From Frigoribacterium sp. Leaf415 (GTDB lineage Bacteria; Actinomycetota; Actinomycetes; Actinomycetales; Microbacteriaceae), in contig NZ_LMQR01000001.1 of the NCBI RefSeq assembly GCF_001424645.1, positions 2,042,149 to 2,106,148 on the forward strand: a stretch of DNA of 64,000 nucleotides, read 5' to 3'. Position 1 is the first letter of the stretch, and each line of letters begins with the position of its first letter. Positions 52,150-60,143 of the stretch are shown one piece after another. A program made the position numbers and the translations under genes. The notes below the pieces were generated by a model, which did not search any database, had not been told where the DNA came from, and worked only from the letters and a program-made list of their open reading frames with translations.

Positions 52150-52823
52150 GCGGCGACCTCGTCGAGGGCGCTCGCGTGGAAGGCGTCCTCGGCGCGCAGC
52201 AGGGCGACGAACCAGCGGTCCAGCCGGTCGTCGGTCACGTCGGCGGGCAGCTCGTCGACGAGCTGGTGCAGGAAGGCGACCTGGGCGCGGAAGCCGTCGG
52301 TGACGTGCAGCTCGATCCACCGCTGCACGTCGCCCGGTCGCGGCACCGACCGCTCGGCCGCCCGCGTGCACCACCGCAGGTAGAGCGTCTCAGCGGCGGC
52401 GAGGCTCGTCACGACCCCGGCGTAGCCGCCCTCGTCGAGCGCGGTCGTCACCGTGGCCTCGAGCACGGAGGCGCGGGCCAGCAGAGCGAGCAGACCCGCC
52501 TCGTCGACCGGTCGCGTCGCGCGCAGGTCGGCGAAGTAGGCACTCTGAGGTCCGACGAGGTCGATGACGGCCTCGGCGTGGCGCTCGGCCCGGGACCACT
52601 CCGGCTGCTGCCACAGGCAGTAACCGGCGAGTCGGGCCGCCGTCCGCACGAACGCCTGCTCGATCGCGAGGTAGCGAGCGAAGGCGGGGTCGTCGAGCGT
52701 GCCGTCGGCCATGCGGGCGAGCAGCGGCACCGACGCGGAGGCGTCGAGCTCGGCCGAGCAGCGGGCGACGAGCGCCGCCGCCCGGCCTGCGCCGGGGCCC
52801 TCGGGCCGGGTCGGGTCCGCCAC
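52146..52823 (-). CDS. TenA-family protein
   Basis: A 225-residue all-helical protein of the TenA/PqqC fold. FARYLAIEQAFVRTAARLAGYCLW matches the helix-2 pattern of the subgroup that lacks the catalytic cysteine (TenA_E-like), and the end RAEDAFHASALDEV retains the Glu-containing C-terminal helix. TenA proteins hydrolyse aminopyrimidine breakdown products of thiamine or related N-formyl/amide compounds. No thiamine gene is nearby. Start choice is uncertain: GTG 52823, two bases after the upstream stop, or GTG 52844 overlapping it. Confidence 0.72.
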   Translation of the reverse strand: MADPTRPEGPGAGRAAALVARCSAELDASASVPLLARMADGTLDDPAFARYLAIEQAFVRTAARLAGYCLWQQPEWSRAERHAEAVIDLVGPQSAYFADLRATRPVDEAGLLALLARASVLEATVTTALDEGGYAGVVTSLAAAETLYLRWCTRAAERSVPRPGDVQRWIELHVTDGFRAQVAFLHQLVDELPADVTDDRLDRWFVALLRAEDAFHASALDEVAA

Positions 52824-52825
52824 CG

Positions 52826-53575
52826 TCAGCGGCTGGTCAGCCACGACACGATGCCGTTGAACACCTCGGCGTAGCCGTCCCACTCCTCGCAGAACGCCGG
52901 CGGCGCCCAGTGCGGCGAGCAGTCGCTCGTGAAGACCGCCGTGCGCCCCGCCCCGGCCTCGCCGACGACGACGAGCGGGTCGTCGCCCAGGCGGGCGAGT
53001 TCCACCGCCCCGGGCTTCACGACGGTGCGGTTGTAGCCGAGCAGCAGCGGCCACTCGGTGCCCGCGCCGCCGAGGGCGGGGTGGTCGGCGTCCAGCACGG
53101 TGGCGACGACGCCGGCCGGGCGCTCGACGCGGTCGTCGCCGATCAGCAGCTCGACCGGCAGCACGTCGGCGATCTCGGTGTGGGCGTAGCCCGCACGGCC
53201 CTGCCAGCCCGAGAACGACAGGTAGCCGCCGATCATCAGCAACGCACCTCCTGCCTCGACCCAGCGCGCGAGCTCCTGGACGCGGTCGCGACCGGGGATG
53301 CTCTTCTCGAACACGTCGGGCGCGAGCTGCAGCGAGTTGACCCCGATGTCGGACAGCACCACGACGTCGTAGGCGTCCAGCGCCTCCTGGGTCTCGGGGA
53401 ACTCGGTCGACACGAGGTGGGCCGGCAGGTGGACGACCTCGTGGCCGCCGGCCTGCAGGGCCGTCCGCAGCTGTGCGACGCCCTCGGTGTACGAGTGGGC
53501 GGTGAACTCGTCGACGCCCTTGGTGTGGGTGGTCGCGGTGATCCAGCTCTCGCCGGCGATGAGGATGCGGGACAT
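52826..53575 (-). CDS. Glutamine-amidotransferase-like protein (GATase1 fold)
   Basis: A 249-residue protein of the PF07090-like putative glutamine amidotransferase group. It starts SRILIAGESWITATTHTKGVDEFTAHSYTEGV and continues with VVVLSDIGVNSLQLAPDVF, WVEAGGALLMIGGYLSFSGW and GRTAVFTSDCSPHWAPPAF, a class I GATase-like fold without the normal GxCxG nucleophile elbow; the Cys in TSDCSPHW is the only candidate nucleophile. Homologues often accompany sugar transporters and dehydrogenases. The ATG at 53575 has GGAAGG upstream. The catalytic activity is unknown. Confidence 0.75.
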   Translation of the reverse strand: MSRILIAGESWITATTHTKGVDEFTAHSYTEGVAQLRTALQAGGHEVVHLPAHLVSTEFPETQEALDAYDVVVLSDIGVNSLQLAPDVFEKSIPGRDRVQELARWVEAGGALLMIGGYLSFSGWQGRAGYAHTEIADVLPVELLIGDDRVERPAGVVATVLDADHPALGGAGTEWPLLLGYNRTVVKPGAVELARLGDDPLVVVGEAGAGRTAVFTSDCSPHWAPPAFCEEWDGYAEVFNGIVSWLTSR

Positions 53576-53650
53576 GATGGGGCCTTCCGGTGGTGACGGG
53601 ACGGTTCGGGACGAGGAGGCGCGCGCGGCTCGGTGCCGCGACGTCGCCCC

Positions 53651-54739
53651 TCAGCGGGTCAGGGCCGCGCCCTCGAAGAGGTCGCGGACGTTGCGGGTGC
53701 CGACGCCGTGCACGACCTCGGCGTCGACGCCGAGATCGGTCAGCCGGTCGAGGAACACCGCGGGGACGTACGAGAGGCCGTTGCCCCCGTGCTTGCGCAA
53801 CATGCTCTTGAGGAAGAGGTCGTGACTGAACAGCAGGCGGCGGCCGAACCCGGCCGAGACCAGGCGGGCGATCGCCGTCGCCGTCTCGACCGGCGAGGGC
53901 GACTGCCCCTCGCCGGGCAGCGAGAAGCGGTACGGCATGCCGATCATGTCGAACTCGAGCCAGACCCCGCGCTCGGCGAGGCTGCGCTGGTAGTCGGGGT
54001 CGCTGCCCGACGGGTCCATGTGGCAGAGGACGACCGCCGTGGGGTCGACGCCCTCGTCGCGCAGCACGACGTCGAGCACGCGACCGCCGTGCCGGACGAA
54101 CCCGGGCAGGTGCACGAACATCGGCAGGCCGGTCTCGCGCTGCAGCCGGCAGGCCGCCCGCAGCGAGCGCTCCTCGCGCTCGGTGAAGCCGGGCGAGACG
54201 CCGATCTCGCCGATCACGCCCGAGCGGGGCACGCCGGTCTCGGCCGGATCGGACCGGTACTGCGCGACCAGGCGGGCGGCCAGGTCGTCGACGGTGTCGC
54301 GGCCCGTGGCCTCGGGGTGGAACCGCTCGAGGTACCAGCCGCCGCCGGTGACGACGTTCACCCCGCTGCGCCGTGAGATCTCGGCGAGACGACGGGGGTC
54401 GCGGCCCTGACCGTCCGAGGTCAGCTCGACGACGGTGCTTCCGCCGAGCTCGCGGAAGGCCACGAGCTCGTTGACCGCGTCGTCGTCGCCGTCGAGCACG
54501 CAGTTGTCGCGACAGGCGAGCGGGCGGTCGCGCAGCAACCAGGCGATCTCGGGCGTGACCGGCGCGTCGAACAGCTCGGGGAAGTCGGGGTCGGGCTCGA
54601 GCCCGCCCTCCTCGATGCTGTTGATCAGGTGCTCGTGCGGCAGCGTGTAACCGAGGCGGTCGCTCGGCACGGGGCCGGTGACCGTCTGCACGTCGACGAG
54701 CGTGGTCGTCTCGACGCCGAAGCCACCGACGCGGCTCAT
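53651..54739 (-). CDS. Phosphotriesterase-family metal hydrolase
   Basis: A 362-residue amidohydrolase-superfamily TIM barrel. Metal-ligand signatures are LPHEHL (HxH, about residue 34-38), GEIGVS (about 197), the barrel histidine in FVHLPGF, LCHMDPS and FSHDLF (final Asp). The conserved carbamylated lysine of true phosphotriesterases is replaced here by Glu in GEIG, as in many lactonases. Relatives in sugar operons hydrolyse sugar lactones or phosphofuranose lactones. The ATG at 54739 overlaps the permease stop (ATGA). Confidence 0.82.
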   Translation of the reverse strand: MSRVGGFGVETTTLVDVQTVTGPVPSDRLGYTLPHEHLINSIEEGGLEPDPDFPELFDAPVTPEIAWLLRDRPLACRDNCVLDGDDDAVNELVAFRELGGSTVVELTSDGQGRDPRRLAEISRRSGVNVVTGGGWYLERFHPEATGRDTVDDLAARLVAQYRSDPAETGVPRSGVIGEIGVSPGFTEREERSLRAACRLQRETGLPMFVHLPGFVRHGGRVLDVVLRDEGVDPTAVVLCHMDPSGSDPDYQRSLAERGVWLEFDMIGMPYRFSLPGEGQSPSPVETATAIARLVSAGFGRRLLFSHDLFLKSMLRKHGGNGLSYVPAVFLDRLTDLGVDAEVVHGVGTRNVRDLFEGAALTR

Positions 54740-55791
54740 CGGGTCACCCGCTTGCGCACCAGGTCGGTGAACGATCCGCCGCGCAGGTTGATCCAGATGA
54801 CGATGATCAGCAGGCTGCCCGTCACGATGGGCACGATGTAGGGGCTCAGGCCGAGCAGCGTGAGGCCGTTGGTGATGACGCCGGTCAGGATGGCCCCGAT
54901 CGCCGTGCCGATCACGCTGCCCTTGCCGCCGAGCAGGTTCGTCCCGCCGATGACGACGGCCGTGATGACGGTCATGGCGAAGTCGACGCCCGAGTTGGCG
55001 TCGCCCGACCCCAGGCGGGCCGCCGTGATGATGCCGGCCGCGCCGGCCGCCGTGCCGCTGAGCACGAGGGCCATCATCTTGACGAAGCGGGTGTCCACGC
55101 CGGCCCGGCGGACCGACTCCTCGTTCGAGCCGATGCCGGTGATGTACTGGCCGAACCGCATGCGCTGCAGCCCCACGATGCCGACGCCGACGATGATCAG
55201 CGCGAGCCAGGCGGGGTAGCCGAGCCCGAACAGCCGACCCTGGCCGACCTGGGCGAAGATCAGGCCCGAGCCGATGGCGATCGAGTAGCCCTTGGTGATC
55301 AGCAGGGCCACGCCCCGCACGATCGACATGGTGGCCAGCGTGACGATGAAGGAGGGGATGCCCTGGTAGCTCGAGAACCAGCCGTTGACCAACCCGCCGA
55401 AGGCGCCGACGGCCAGGCAGATCACGATGACCAGCACCGACTCGAGACCGGCCCGCAGCAGCACCGCCCCGATCACCGACACCAGCGCGAGCGTCGACCC
55501 GACCGAGAGGTCGATCATGCCCGCCGTGATGACGAAGGTCATCGCGACGGCGACGATGGCCGCGGGTGCCACCTGCACGGCGACGTTCCGCAGGTTCGTG
55601 CCGGTGAGGAAGGTCGGGGTCGCCACCGAGAAGACGACGATGACGACGAGCGTCACGACGAGCATCAACAGGGTGGACTTGTTGACGCGTTGCAGGGCTT
55701 CCCAGCGGCGCTCGCGCACGTCGGCGGTGCCGGGGCCGTGACCCGGCTCGGGTCCGTCGGTGCGGGCGGGGTCAGAGGTCGTCGCGGTCAT
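54736..55791 (-). CDS. Sugar-type ABC transporter permease (CUT2)
   Basis: A 351-residue RbsC-like permease with about ten hydrophobic segments: TAGMIDLSVGSTLALVSVIGAVLL, SFIVTLATMSIVRGVALLIT, GIGSNEESVRRAGVDTRFVKMMALVLSGTAAG and VITAVVIGGTNLLGGKGSVIGTAIGA. It is a single permease, so it should homodimerise. The ATG at 55791 overlaps the ATPase stop. Ligand class (monosaccharide or related compound) is inferred from the family. Confidence 0.88.
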   Translation of the reverse strand: MTATTSDPARTDGPEPGHGPGTADVRERRWEALQRVNKSTLLMLVVTLVVIVVFSVATPTFLTGTNLRNVAVQVAPAAIVAVAMTFVITAGMIDLSVGSTLALVSVIGAVLLRAGLESVLVIVICLAVGAFGGLVNGWFSSYQGIPSFIVTLATMSIVRGVALLITKGYSIAIGSGLIFAQVGQGRLFGLGYPAWLALIIVGVGIVGLQRMRFGQYITGIGSNEESVRRAGVDTRFVKMMALVLSGTAAGAAGIITAARLGSGDANSGVDFAMTVITAVVIGGTNLLGGKGSVIGTAIGAILTGVITNGLTLLGLSPYIVPIVTGSLLIIVIWINLRGGSFTDLVRKRVTR

Positions 55792-56543
55792 GCGGCAGCG
55801 CTCCCTTCACGGGTGATCATGTCGACGAGCGACTCGATGGTGAGGTCCTCGATGCGGGCGTCGTCCACGCTGCGCCCCTCGTACATGACGGTGATGCGGT
55901 CGCAGACCCGGAAGAGATCCTGCAGCCGGTGGGTGATCAGGATGACGCCGACCCCTCGGGCCGCGACCTCCTTGATGAGGCGCAGCACCGACTCGACCTC
56001 GGTGACGGCGAGGGCGGCGGTCGGCTCGTCGAGGATCAACACGTCGGGGTCGACCGACGCGGCGCGCGCGATGGCCACCGACTGGCGCTGACCACCCGAG
56101 AGCTGCGAGATCAGCTGGTGCGTGGAGGTCACGCGGACGCCGAACTCCTTCAGCACCGCCGTGGCCTCGGCGTGCATCGCCCCGACCTTGAGGAAGGGCC
56201 CGACCCGCGGCTCGCGGCCGAGGAACAGGTTGGCGGCGACGTTGAGGCTGTCGCAGAGGGCGAGGTCCTGGTAGACGATGCCGATGTCCTCGGCCTGGGC
56301 GTCGCTCGGGGACTGGAACCGCACCTCCTTGCCCTTGATGCTGATGCGGCCGCCGTCGTGCTGGACCGACCCGGCGAGCACCTTCATCAGGGTGGACTTG
56401 CCGGCGCCGTTGTCGCCGACCAGGCCGAGCACCTCTCCGCGTGCGAGGCGCAGGTCGACGCCGCGCAGGACGTCGACGGCGCCGTAGGACTTGCGGATTC
56501 CCTCGAGTTCGACGAGCAGGTCGCCGGTCGTGACGTCGGTCAT
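55788..56543 (-). CDS. Sugar-type ABC transporter ATP-binding protein, single domain
   Basis: A 251-residue ATPase with Walker A GDNGAGKST (about 45-53), the Q-loop IGIVYQDLALCD, signature LSGGQRQSVAIARA and Walker B VLILDEPTAAL, then HRLQD. CUT2 systems usually have a two-domain ATPase of about 500 residues, as in the rhamnose operon of this window; this one has only one domain, as in FrcA-type importers. The ATG at 56543 shares a base with the binding-protein stop (TGATG). Confidence 0.88.
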   Translation of the reverse strand: MTDVTTGDLLVELEGIRKSYGAVDVLRGVDLRLARGEVLGLVGDNGAGKSTLMKVLAGSVQHDGGRISIKGKEVRFQSPSDAQAEDIGIVYQDLALCDSLNVAANLFLGREPRVGPFLKVGAMHAEATAVLKEFGVRVTSTHQLISQLSGGQRQSVAIARAASVDPDVLILDEPTAALAVTEVESVLRLIKEVAARGVGVILITHRLQDLFRVCDRITVMYEGRSVDDARIEDLTIESLVDMITREGSAAA

Positions 56544-57574
56544 CAGCCCTCCAGGTAGTACGAGAAGTCGGCCAGGTTGTCGGGCGTGACGATCGTGATC
56601 GGCACGTCGACGGTCGCCGGCACCTCGGCGGTGCCGCAGGCGAGGTTGATCGCGGCCTTGGCGGCCTCGTAGCCGAAGCCGAAGGTGTCCTGCTGGATGA
56701 CGGCCTCGACGTAGCCGTCCTGCAGCCCCTCGACCGCCGAGGGCGAGAGGTCCCAGCCGACGATCTTCACGCGGTCCTGGGCGCCCTGGCTCTTGACCGC
56801 GGCGATGGCACCGTTGAGGGCGGGCTCGCCGGTGGCGTAGATGTACTGGAGGTCGGGGTTGCCGGTGAGCAGGTTCTCGGCCGCGGCCTGGGCGTCCTCG
56901 TTGACGTTCTGACCGTCGACGATCGTGCCGATGGTCATGCCGCCGGCCTCGACGGCGTCGGTGAAGCCGTTCTGCCGCTGGATCTGGATCGCGCTGTTGA
57001 GCGCGCCGACGACGCCGACCTCGCCCTCGCCGCCGGTGATGTCGAGGAAGGCCTTCCCGAGCTGGGCGCCGCCGTCCTCGTTCGCCGTGCCGACGTACGA
57101 GTCGATCGCCGAGGCGTCGTCGACCGAGCCGTCGGCGGCGACGACCGGGATGCCCGCGGCCTTCGCGGCGGTGAGGGCGGGGACGAGCGCGGTCGCGTCG
57201 ACCGGGTCGACGATCAGGGCGTCCACGCCCGAGGCGACGAGGTTCTCGACGCCCGAGACCTGGGTGGCGCTGTCGTTGTCGCCGCTGACGATCTGCAGGT
57301 CGGCGCCGGCCTCGTCGGCGACGTCCTGGACGCCCTCGTTCATCTGGGTGAAGAAGGCGGTCTGCTCGTTGATGTCGACCATGCCGAGCTGGAGGGTGCC
57401 GCCGCCGTCGGGGGCACAGGCCTGGGGGACGTCGGTGGGGGCCGGGCGGGTCGAGGTCGAGCCGCCGGACGCGGAGCCGGAGGCGGTGGTCGAGGACGAG
57501 TCGCAGCCGGCGAGGGTGCCGATGGCGATGGCGCCCACGGCGAATGCGGCGAGGACGGTACGGGTCGTGGGCAT
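56543..57574 (-). CDS. Sugar-type ABC transporter substrate-binding lipoprotein
   Basis: A 343-residue lipoprotein and first gene of the eight-gene operon. It has signal and lipobox GTLAGC (Cys 24), a Ser/Thr-rich linker and the type I binding fold: LQLGMVDINEQTAFFTQMNEGVQDVADEAGADLQIVSG, LIVDPVDATALVPALTAAKAAGIPVVAADGSVDD, YIYATGEPALNGAIAAVKS and GWDLSPSAVEGLQDGYV. The residues are those of ribose/galactose-binding relatives, but the ligand cannot be assigned. The ATG at 57574 follows AGGAAGG. Palindromic operators lie upstream. Confidence 0.87.
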   Translation of the reverse strand: MPTTRTVLAAFAVGAIAIGTLAGCDSSSTTASGSASGGSTSTRPAPTDVPQACAPDGGGTLQLGMVDINEQTAFFTQMNEGVQDVADEAGADLQIVSGDNDSATQVSGVENLVASGVDALIVDPVDATALVPALTAAKAAGIPVVAADGSVDDASAIDSYVGTANEDGGAQLGKAFLDITGGEGEVGVVGALNSAIQIQRQNGFTDAVEAGGMTIGTIVDGQNVNEDAQAAAENLLTGNPDLQYIYATGEPALNGAIAAVKSQGAQDRVKIVGWDLSPSAVEGLQDGYVEAVIQQDTFGFGYEAAKAAINLACGTAEVPATVDVPITIVTPDNLADFSYYLEG

Positions 57575-57652
57575 GAGGAGCCTTCCTGGGGAGGACGAGG
57601 TGGAGCATGCGGGACAGACGGGGTGGCGGTCCCGGTGGGGTCGGGACCGGCG

Positions 57653-57666
57653 GGCAATCGATTGCC
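57653..57666. promoter_or_regulatory. LacI-family operator 1 (perfect palindrome)
   Basis: GGCAATCGATTGCC is a perfect 14-base palindrome with a central CG, 79 bases upstream of the binding-protein start. It overlaps the place of a -10 box belonging to TTGACG at 57683-57678 on the minus strand, so a bound regulator should block the operon. Confidence 0.75.
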
Positions 57667-57751
57667 GACGGGGACTGCGTCAAGAGTGACGCGTCCGTGT
57701 TTCGAGTGTCAACACCTTTGTGTTTCCGACGTGTAAAAGAGATTCGCGGCT

Positions 57752-57765
57752 GGCAATCGGTTTCC
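57752..57765. promoter_or_regulatory. LacI-family operator 2 (imperfect)
   Basis: GGCAATCGGTTTCC shares the left half of operator 1 and keeps five of seven pairs. It lies upstream of a plus-strand -10-like TACGAT (57779-57784) that precedes the lacI gene by 45 bases, consistent with autoregulation. Confidence 0.55.
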
Positions 57766-57828
57766 CGCGAGGGGACGATACGATGGCACCGTCATCCGTC
57801 GCCCCGGCGGCCACGCCCTGAGGAGCCC

Positions 57829-58854
57829 ATGAACGCCGTCACCATCTCGGACGTCGCCCGCCGGGCGGGCGTCTCCCCCGCGACGGTCTCGCGCGTCATG
57901 TCGGCCTCCCGCCCCGTCGGCCGCGAGATCGAGGGCCGGGTCCGACAGGCGGCCGACGAGCTGGGCTACTCGGGCAACGGCATCGCCCGCGCCCTGCGCA
58001 CCCGACGCACCGACACGGTCGGCATGGTCGTGCCGAGCATCCTCAACCCGTTCTTCACGACCCTGGTCGACAGCCTCGAGAGCGCGCTGCACGGCGAGGG
58101 GAAGCAGCTGTTCCTCTGCGACTCCCGGCAGGACCCCGCCGTCGAGGCCGAGCACCTGCGGTCGCTGATCGAACGGCACGTCGACGGCATCGTCGTCAGC
58201 CCCGTGCACGACACCGAGAGCGCGGCCGCCGTCGCCGCGTCCGCCCGGGCCGTGCCGTTGGTGCAGCTCGACCGCCGGGTCGACGTCCCCGGCACGGACT
58301 GGATCGGCCTCGACGACGCCGAGGCGATGAAGCTCGTCCTGACGCACCTGGCCGAGACCGGCGCCCGCTCCGCCGCGTTCGTCACCTCCGAGCTGACGAA
58401 CTCGTCGACGACCCTGCGCCTCCGGGGCTTCCGTCACTGGTCCGCCGAACTCGGCATCCGCGAGGTGCGCGACGGGGTCGTGCTCGGCGACTACTCGGTC
58501 GACAGCGGCGACGCGGCGGCCCGCCGGCTGCTCACCTCCGACGACCGCCCGGACGCCATCGTCTGCGCGGACGACCTGATCGCCATGGGCGTGCTGCGGG
58601 CGGCCCGCGAACTCGCGGTGTCGGTGCCCGACGAGCTGCAGGTCACGGGCTTCGACGACATCGTCTTCGCCTCGTACGTGACCCCGGCCCTGACGACCCT
58701 CGCCCAGCCCACCGACCGCATGGCCGGCGAGGCGCTGCGGCTGCTCTCGCTGCGCGGGTCCGACGACGGCGGACGAGGAGGCGCGCGCGTCTCGTTCGCG
58801 CCCCGACTGGTCCGACGACAGAGCACGCGGTCGACGGCTTCCGAGCCCGCCTGA
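57829..58854 (+). CDS. LacI-family regulator of the eight-gene operon
   Basis: A 341-residue LacI-type regulator. DNA-binding domain VTISDVARRAGVSPATVSRVMSASRPVG (residues 4-31) is followed by a ligand domain with GMVVPSILNPFFTTLVDSLESAL, VQLDRRVDVPGTDWIGLDD and VTGFDDIVFASYVTPALTTLAQP. The ATG at 57829 has GAGGAG upstream; the open frame before it covers the operators. It is divergent from the transporter operon. GGRGGARVSF near the C-terminus is encoded across a one-base variant of the dispersed 11-mer. Short direct repeats lie between its stop and the M20 gene. Confidence 0.88.
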   Translation: MNAVTISDVARRAGVSPATVSRVMSASRPVGREIEGRVRQAADELGYSGNGIARALRTRRTDTVGMVVPSILNPFFTTLVDSLESALHGEGKQLFLCDSRQDPAVEAEHLRSLIERHVDGIVVSPVHDTESAAAVAASARAVPLVQLDRRVDVPGTDWIGLDDAEAMKLVLTHLAETGARSAAFVTSELTNSSTTLRLRGFRHWSAELGIREVRDGVVLGDYSVDSGDAAARRLLTSDDRPDAIVCADDLIAMGVLRAARELAVSVPDELQVTGFDDIVFASYVTPALTTLAQPTDRMAGEALRLLSLRGSDDGGRGGARVSFAPRLVRRQSTRSTASEPA

Positions 58855-58915
58855 CCCGTGCCCGAGCCCGCCTGACCCGTCCGGGCCGCCGGGCCCGCCT
58901 GCCGCCTGCCGTCGA

Positions 58916-60028
58916 TCAGTGCTCGGCAGCCCACCGTTCGCCGACGCGACCGAACTGCTCGACGGCCCTCAGCACCGCGTCGACCGACACGGACTCGTCC
59001 ACCGTGTGCACGACGGTCGGGTCGCCCGGGCCCCAGACCACGACGGGCACCCCGTCGTCGAGCGAGCGCACGAGCACCGAGGCGTCCGTGAAGTACGAGG
59101 CGGGCGCCTCCGAGACCGGGGCGTCGAGCCCGGCGAGCCAGGGATGGTCGCGCGGGGTCCACACGGCGGCCAGGTCGAGGTCGACGCGGACGTCGGTCAC
59201 CTCGGGCTGGTCCCGCCACCAGCCGACGAGCTCGCCGACGTCGTCGCGGACGACCCGCAGGTCGATGCGCACCTCGCAGACGTCCGGCACGATGTTCGGC
59301 ACGCTGCCACCCGAGACGACGCCGACGTTGACCGTCTCGCGCCCGAGGTCGGCGTGCACCGAGAGCGGCAGGTCGTCCAGGCGCCCGAGCACGGCCACGA
59401 GGTCGAGGATCGCGTTGTGGCCCCGCTCGGGCGTGCTGCCGTGCGCGGCGACGCCCGACGTGCGCACGGTCAACCAGAGCGCGCCGCGGTGGCCGAGCAC
59501 GACCCGCCCGTCGGTCGACTCGGGGATCACGACGGCTCCGACCCGGAGACCGGCGAGCAGGTCGACGACGGCGGGAGCCCCGAGGCAGCCGACCTCCTCG
59601 CCCGTCGAGACGGCGAGCGCGACGGGTGCGCCCCGGCGCAGGAGGTCACGCACGGCGACGACCGAGGCTGCGAGACCGGACTTCATGTCGGACGTGCCCC
59701 GTCCGTGCAGGCGGTCACCGACGACGGTCGAGGCGAAGGGGTCGTGGGTCCAGGCCGAGGCGTCGGTCACCGGCACGACGTCGGCGTGGGACGCGAAGAC
59801 GAGCAGCGGCCTGTCGGCGGCGACGACCGCCGGCGAGACGAGGAGCGCCGTGGGCTCACCGTCGGCCCCGGGGGCGAAGGCGACCCGCGCCTCCTCGACG
59901 CCCTCGAACTCGAGCGCGACGCGGCGGAGGACGGCCGCCTCGCCGGACGTGCCGCTGGTCGAGTCGACGGCGACCAGGTCGCGCAGCAGGCTGAGCACGG
60001 GCACCTCGGACGGCTGGACATCGGTCAT
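58916..60028 (-). CDS. M20-family metallopeptidase (DapE/ArgE type)
   Basis: A 370-residue di-zinc deacylase/peptidase. Zinc and catalytic residues appear in VFASHADVVPVTD (His, Asp), GRGTSDMKSGLA (Asp), AVSTGEEVGC (Glu pair) and a late PGDPTVVHTVDESV (His); the dimerisation domain has AAHGSTPERGHNAILD. The length and motif set match succinyl-diaminopimelate desuccinylase-like hydrolases, but the real substrate cannot be told without lysine-pathway neighbours. The dispersed 11-mer at 59884 encodes VEEARVAF. Confidence 0.85.
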   Translation of the reverse strand: MTDVQPSEVPVLSLLRDLVAVDSTSGTSGEAAVLRRVALEFEGVEEARVAFAPGADGEPTALLVSPAVVAADRPLLVFASHADVVPVTDASAWTHDPFASTVVGDRLHGRGTSDMKSGLAASVVAVRDLLRRGAPVALAVSTGEEVGCLGAPAVVDLLAGLRVGAVVIPESTDGRVVLGHRGALWLTVRTSGVAAHGSTPERGHNAILDLVAVLGRLDDLPLSVHADLGRETVNVGVVSGGSVPNIVPDVCEVRIDLRVVRDDVGELVGWWRDQPEVTDVRVDLDLAAVWTPRDHPWLAGLDAPVSEAPASYFTDASVLVRSLDDGVPVVVWGPGDPTVVHTVDESVSVDAVLRAVEQFGRVGERWAAEH

Positions 60029-60078
60029 CCGCCCACGGTAGCCGCAGGCTGTGTCGGGCTCGTGTCGGGGCCCCGCGG

Positions 60079-60137
60079 CGAGATGTCACGACATGCCGCT
60101 CACGTCCGGACGTGAGCGGCATGTCGAGGCATCTCGG
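60079..60137. repeat. Intergenic palindromic repeat, copy 5
   Basis: The inner 32 bases are a perfect palindrome (core CGTCCGGACG), because the A-T pair replaces the mismatch seen in copies 3 and 4. It lies 50 bases upstream of the M20 start and six bases past the M1 stop. Confidence 0.85.
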
Positions 60138-60143
60138 TGAGAC

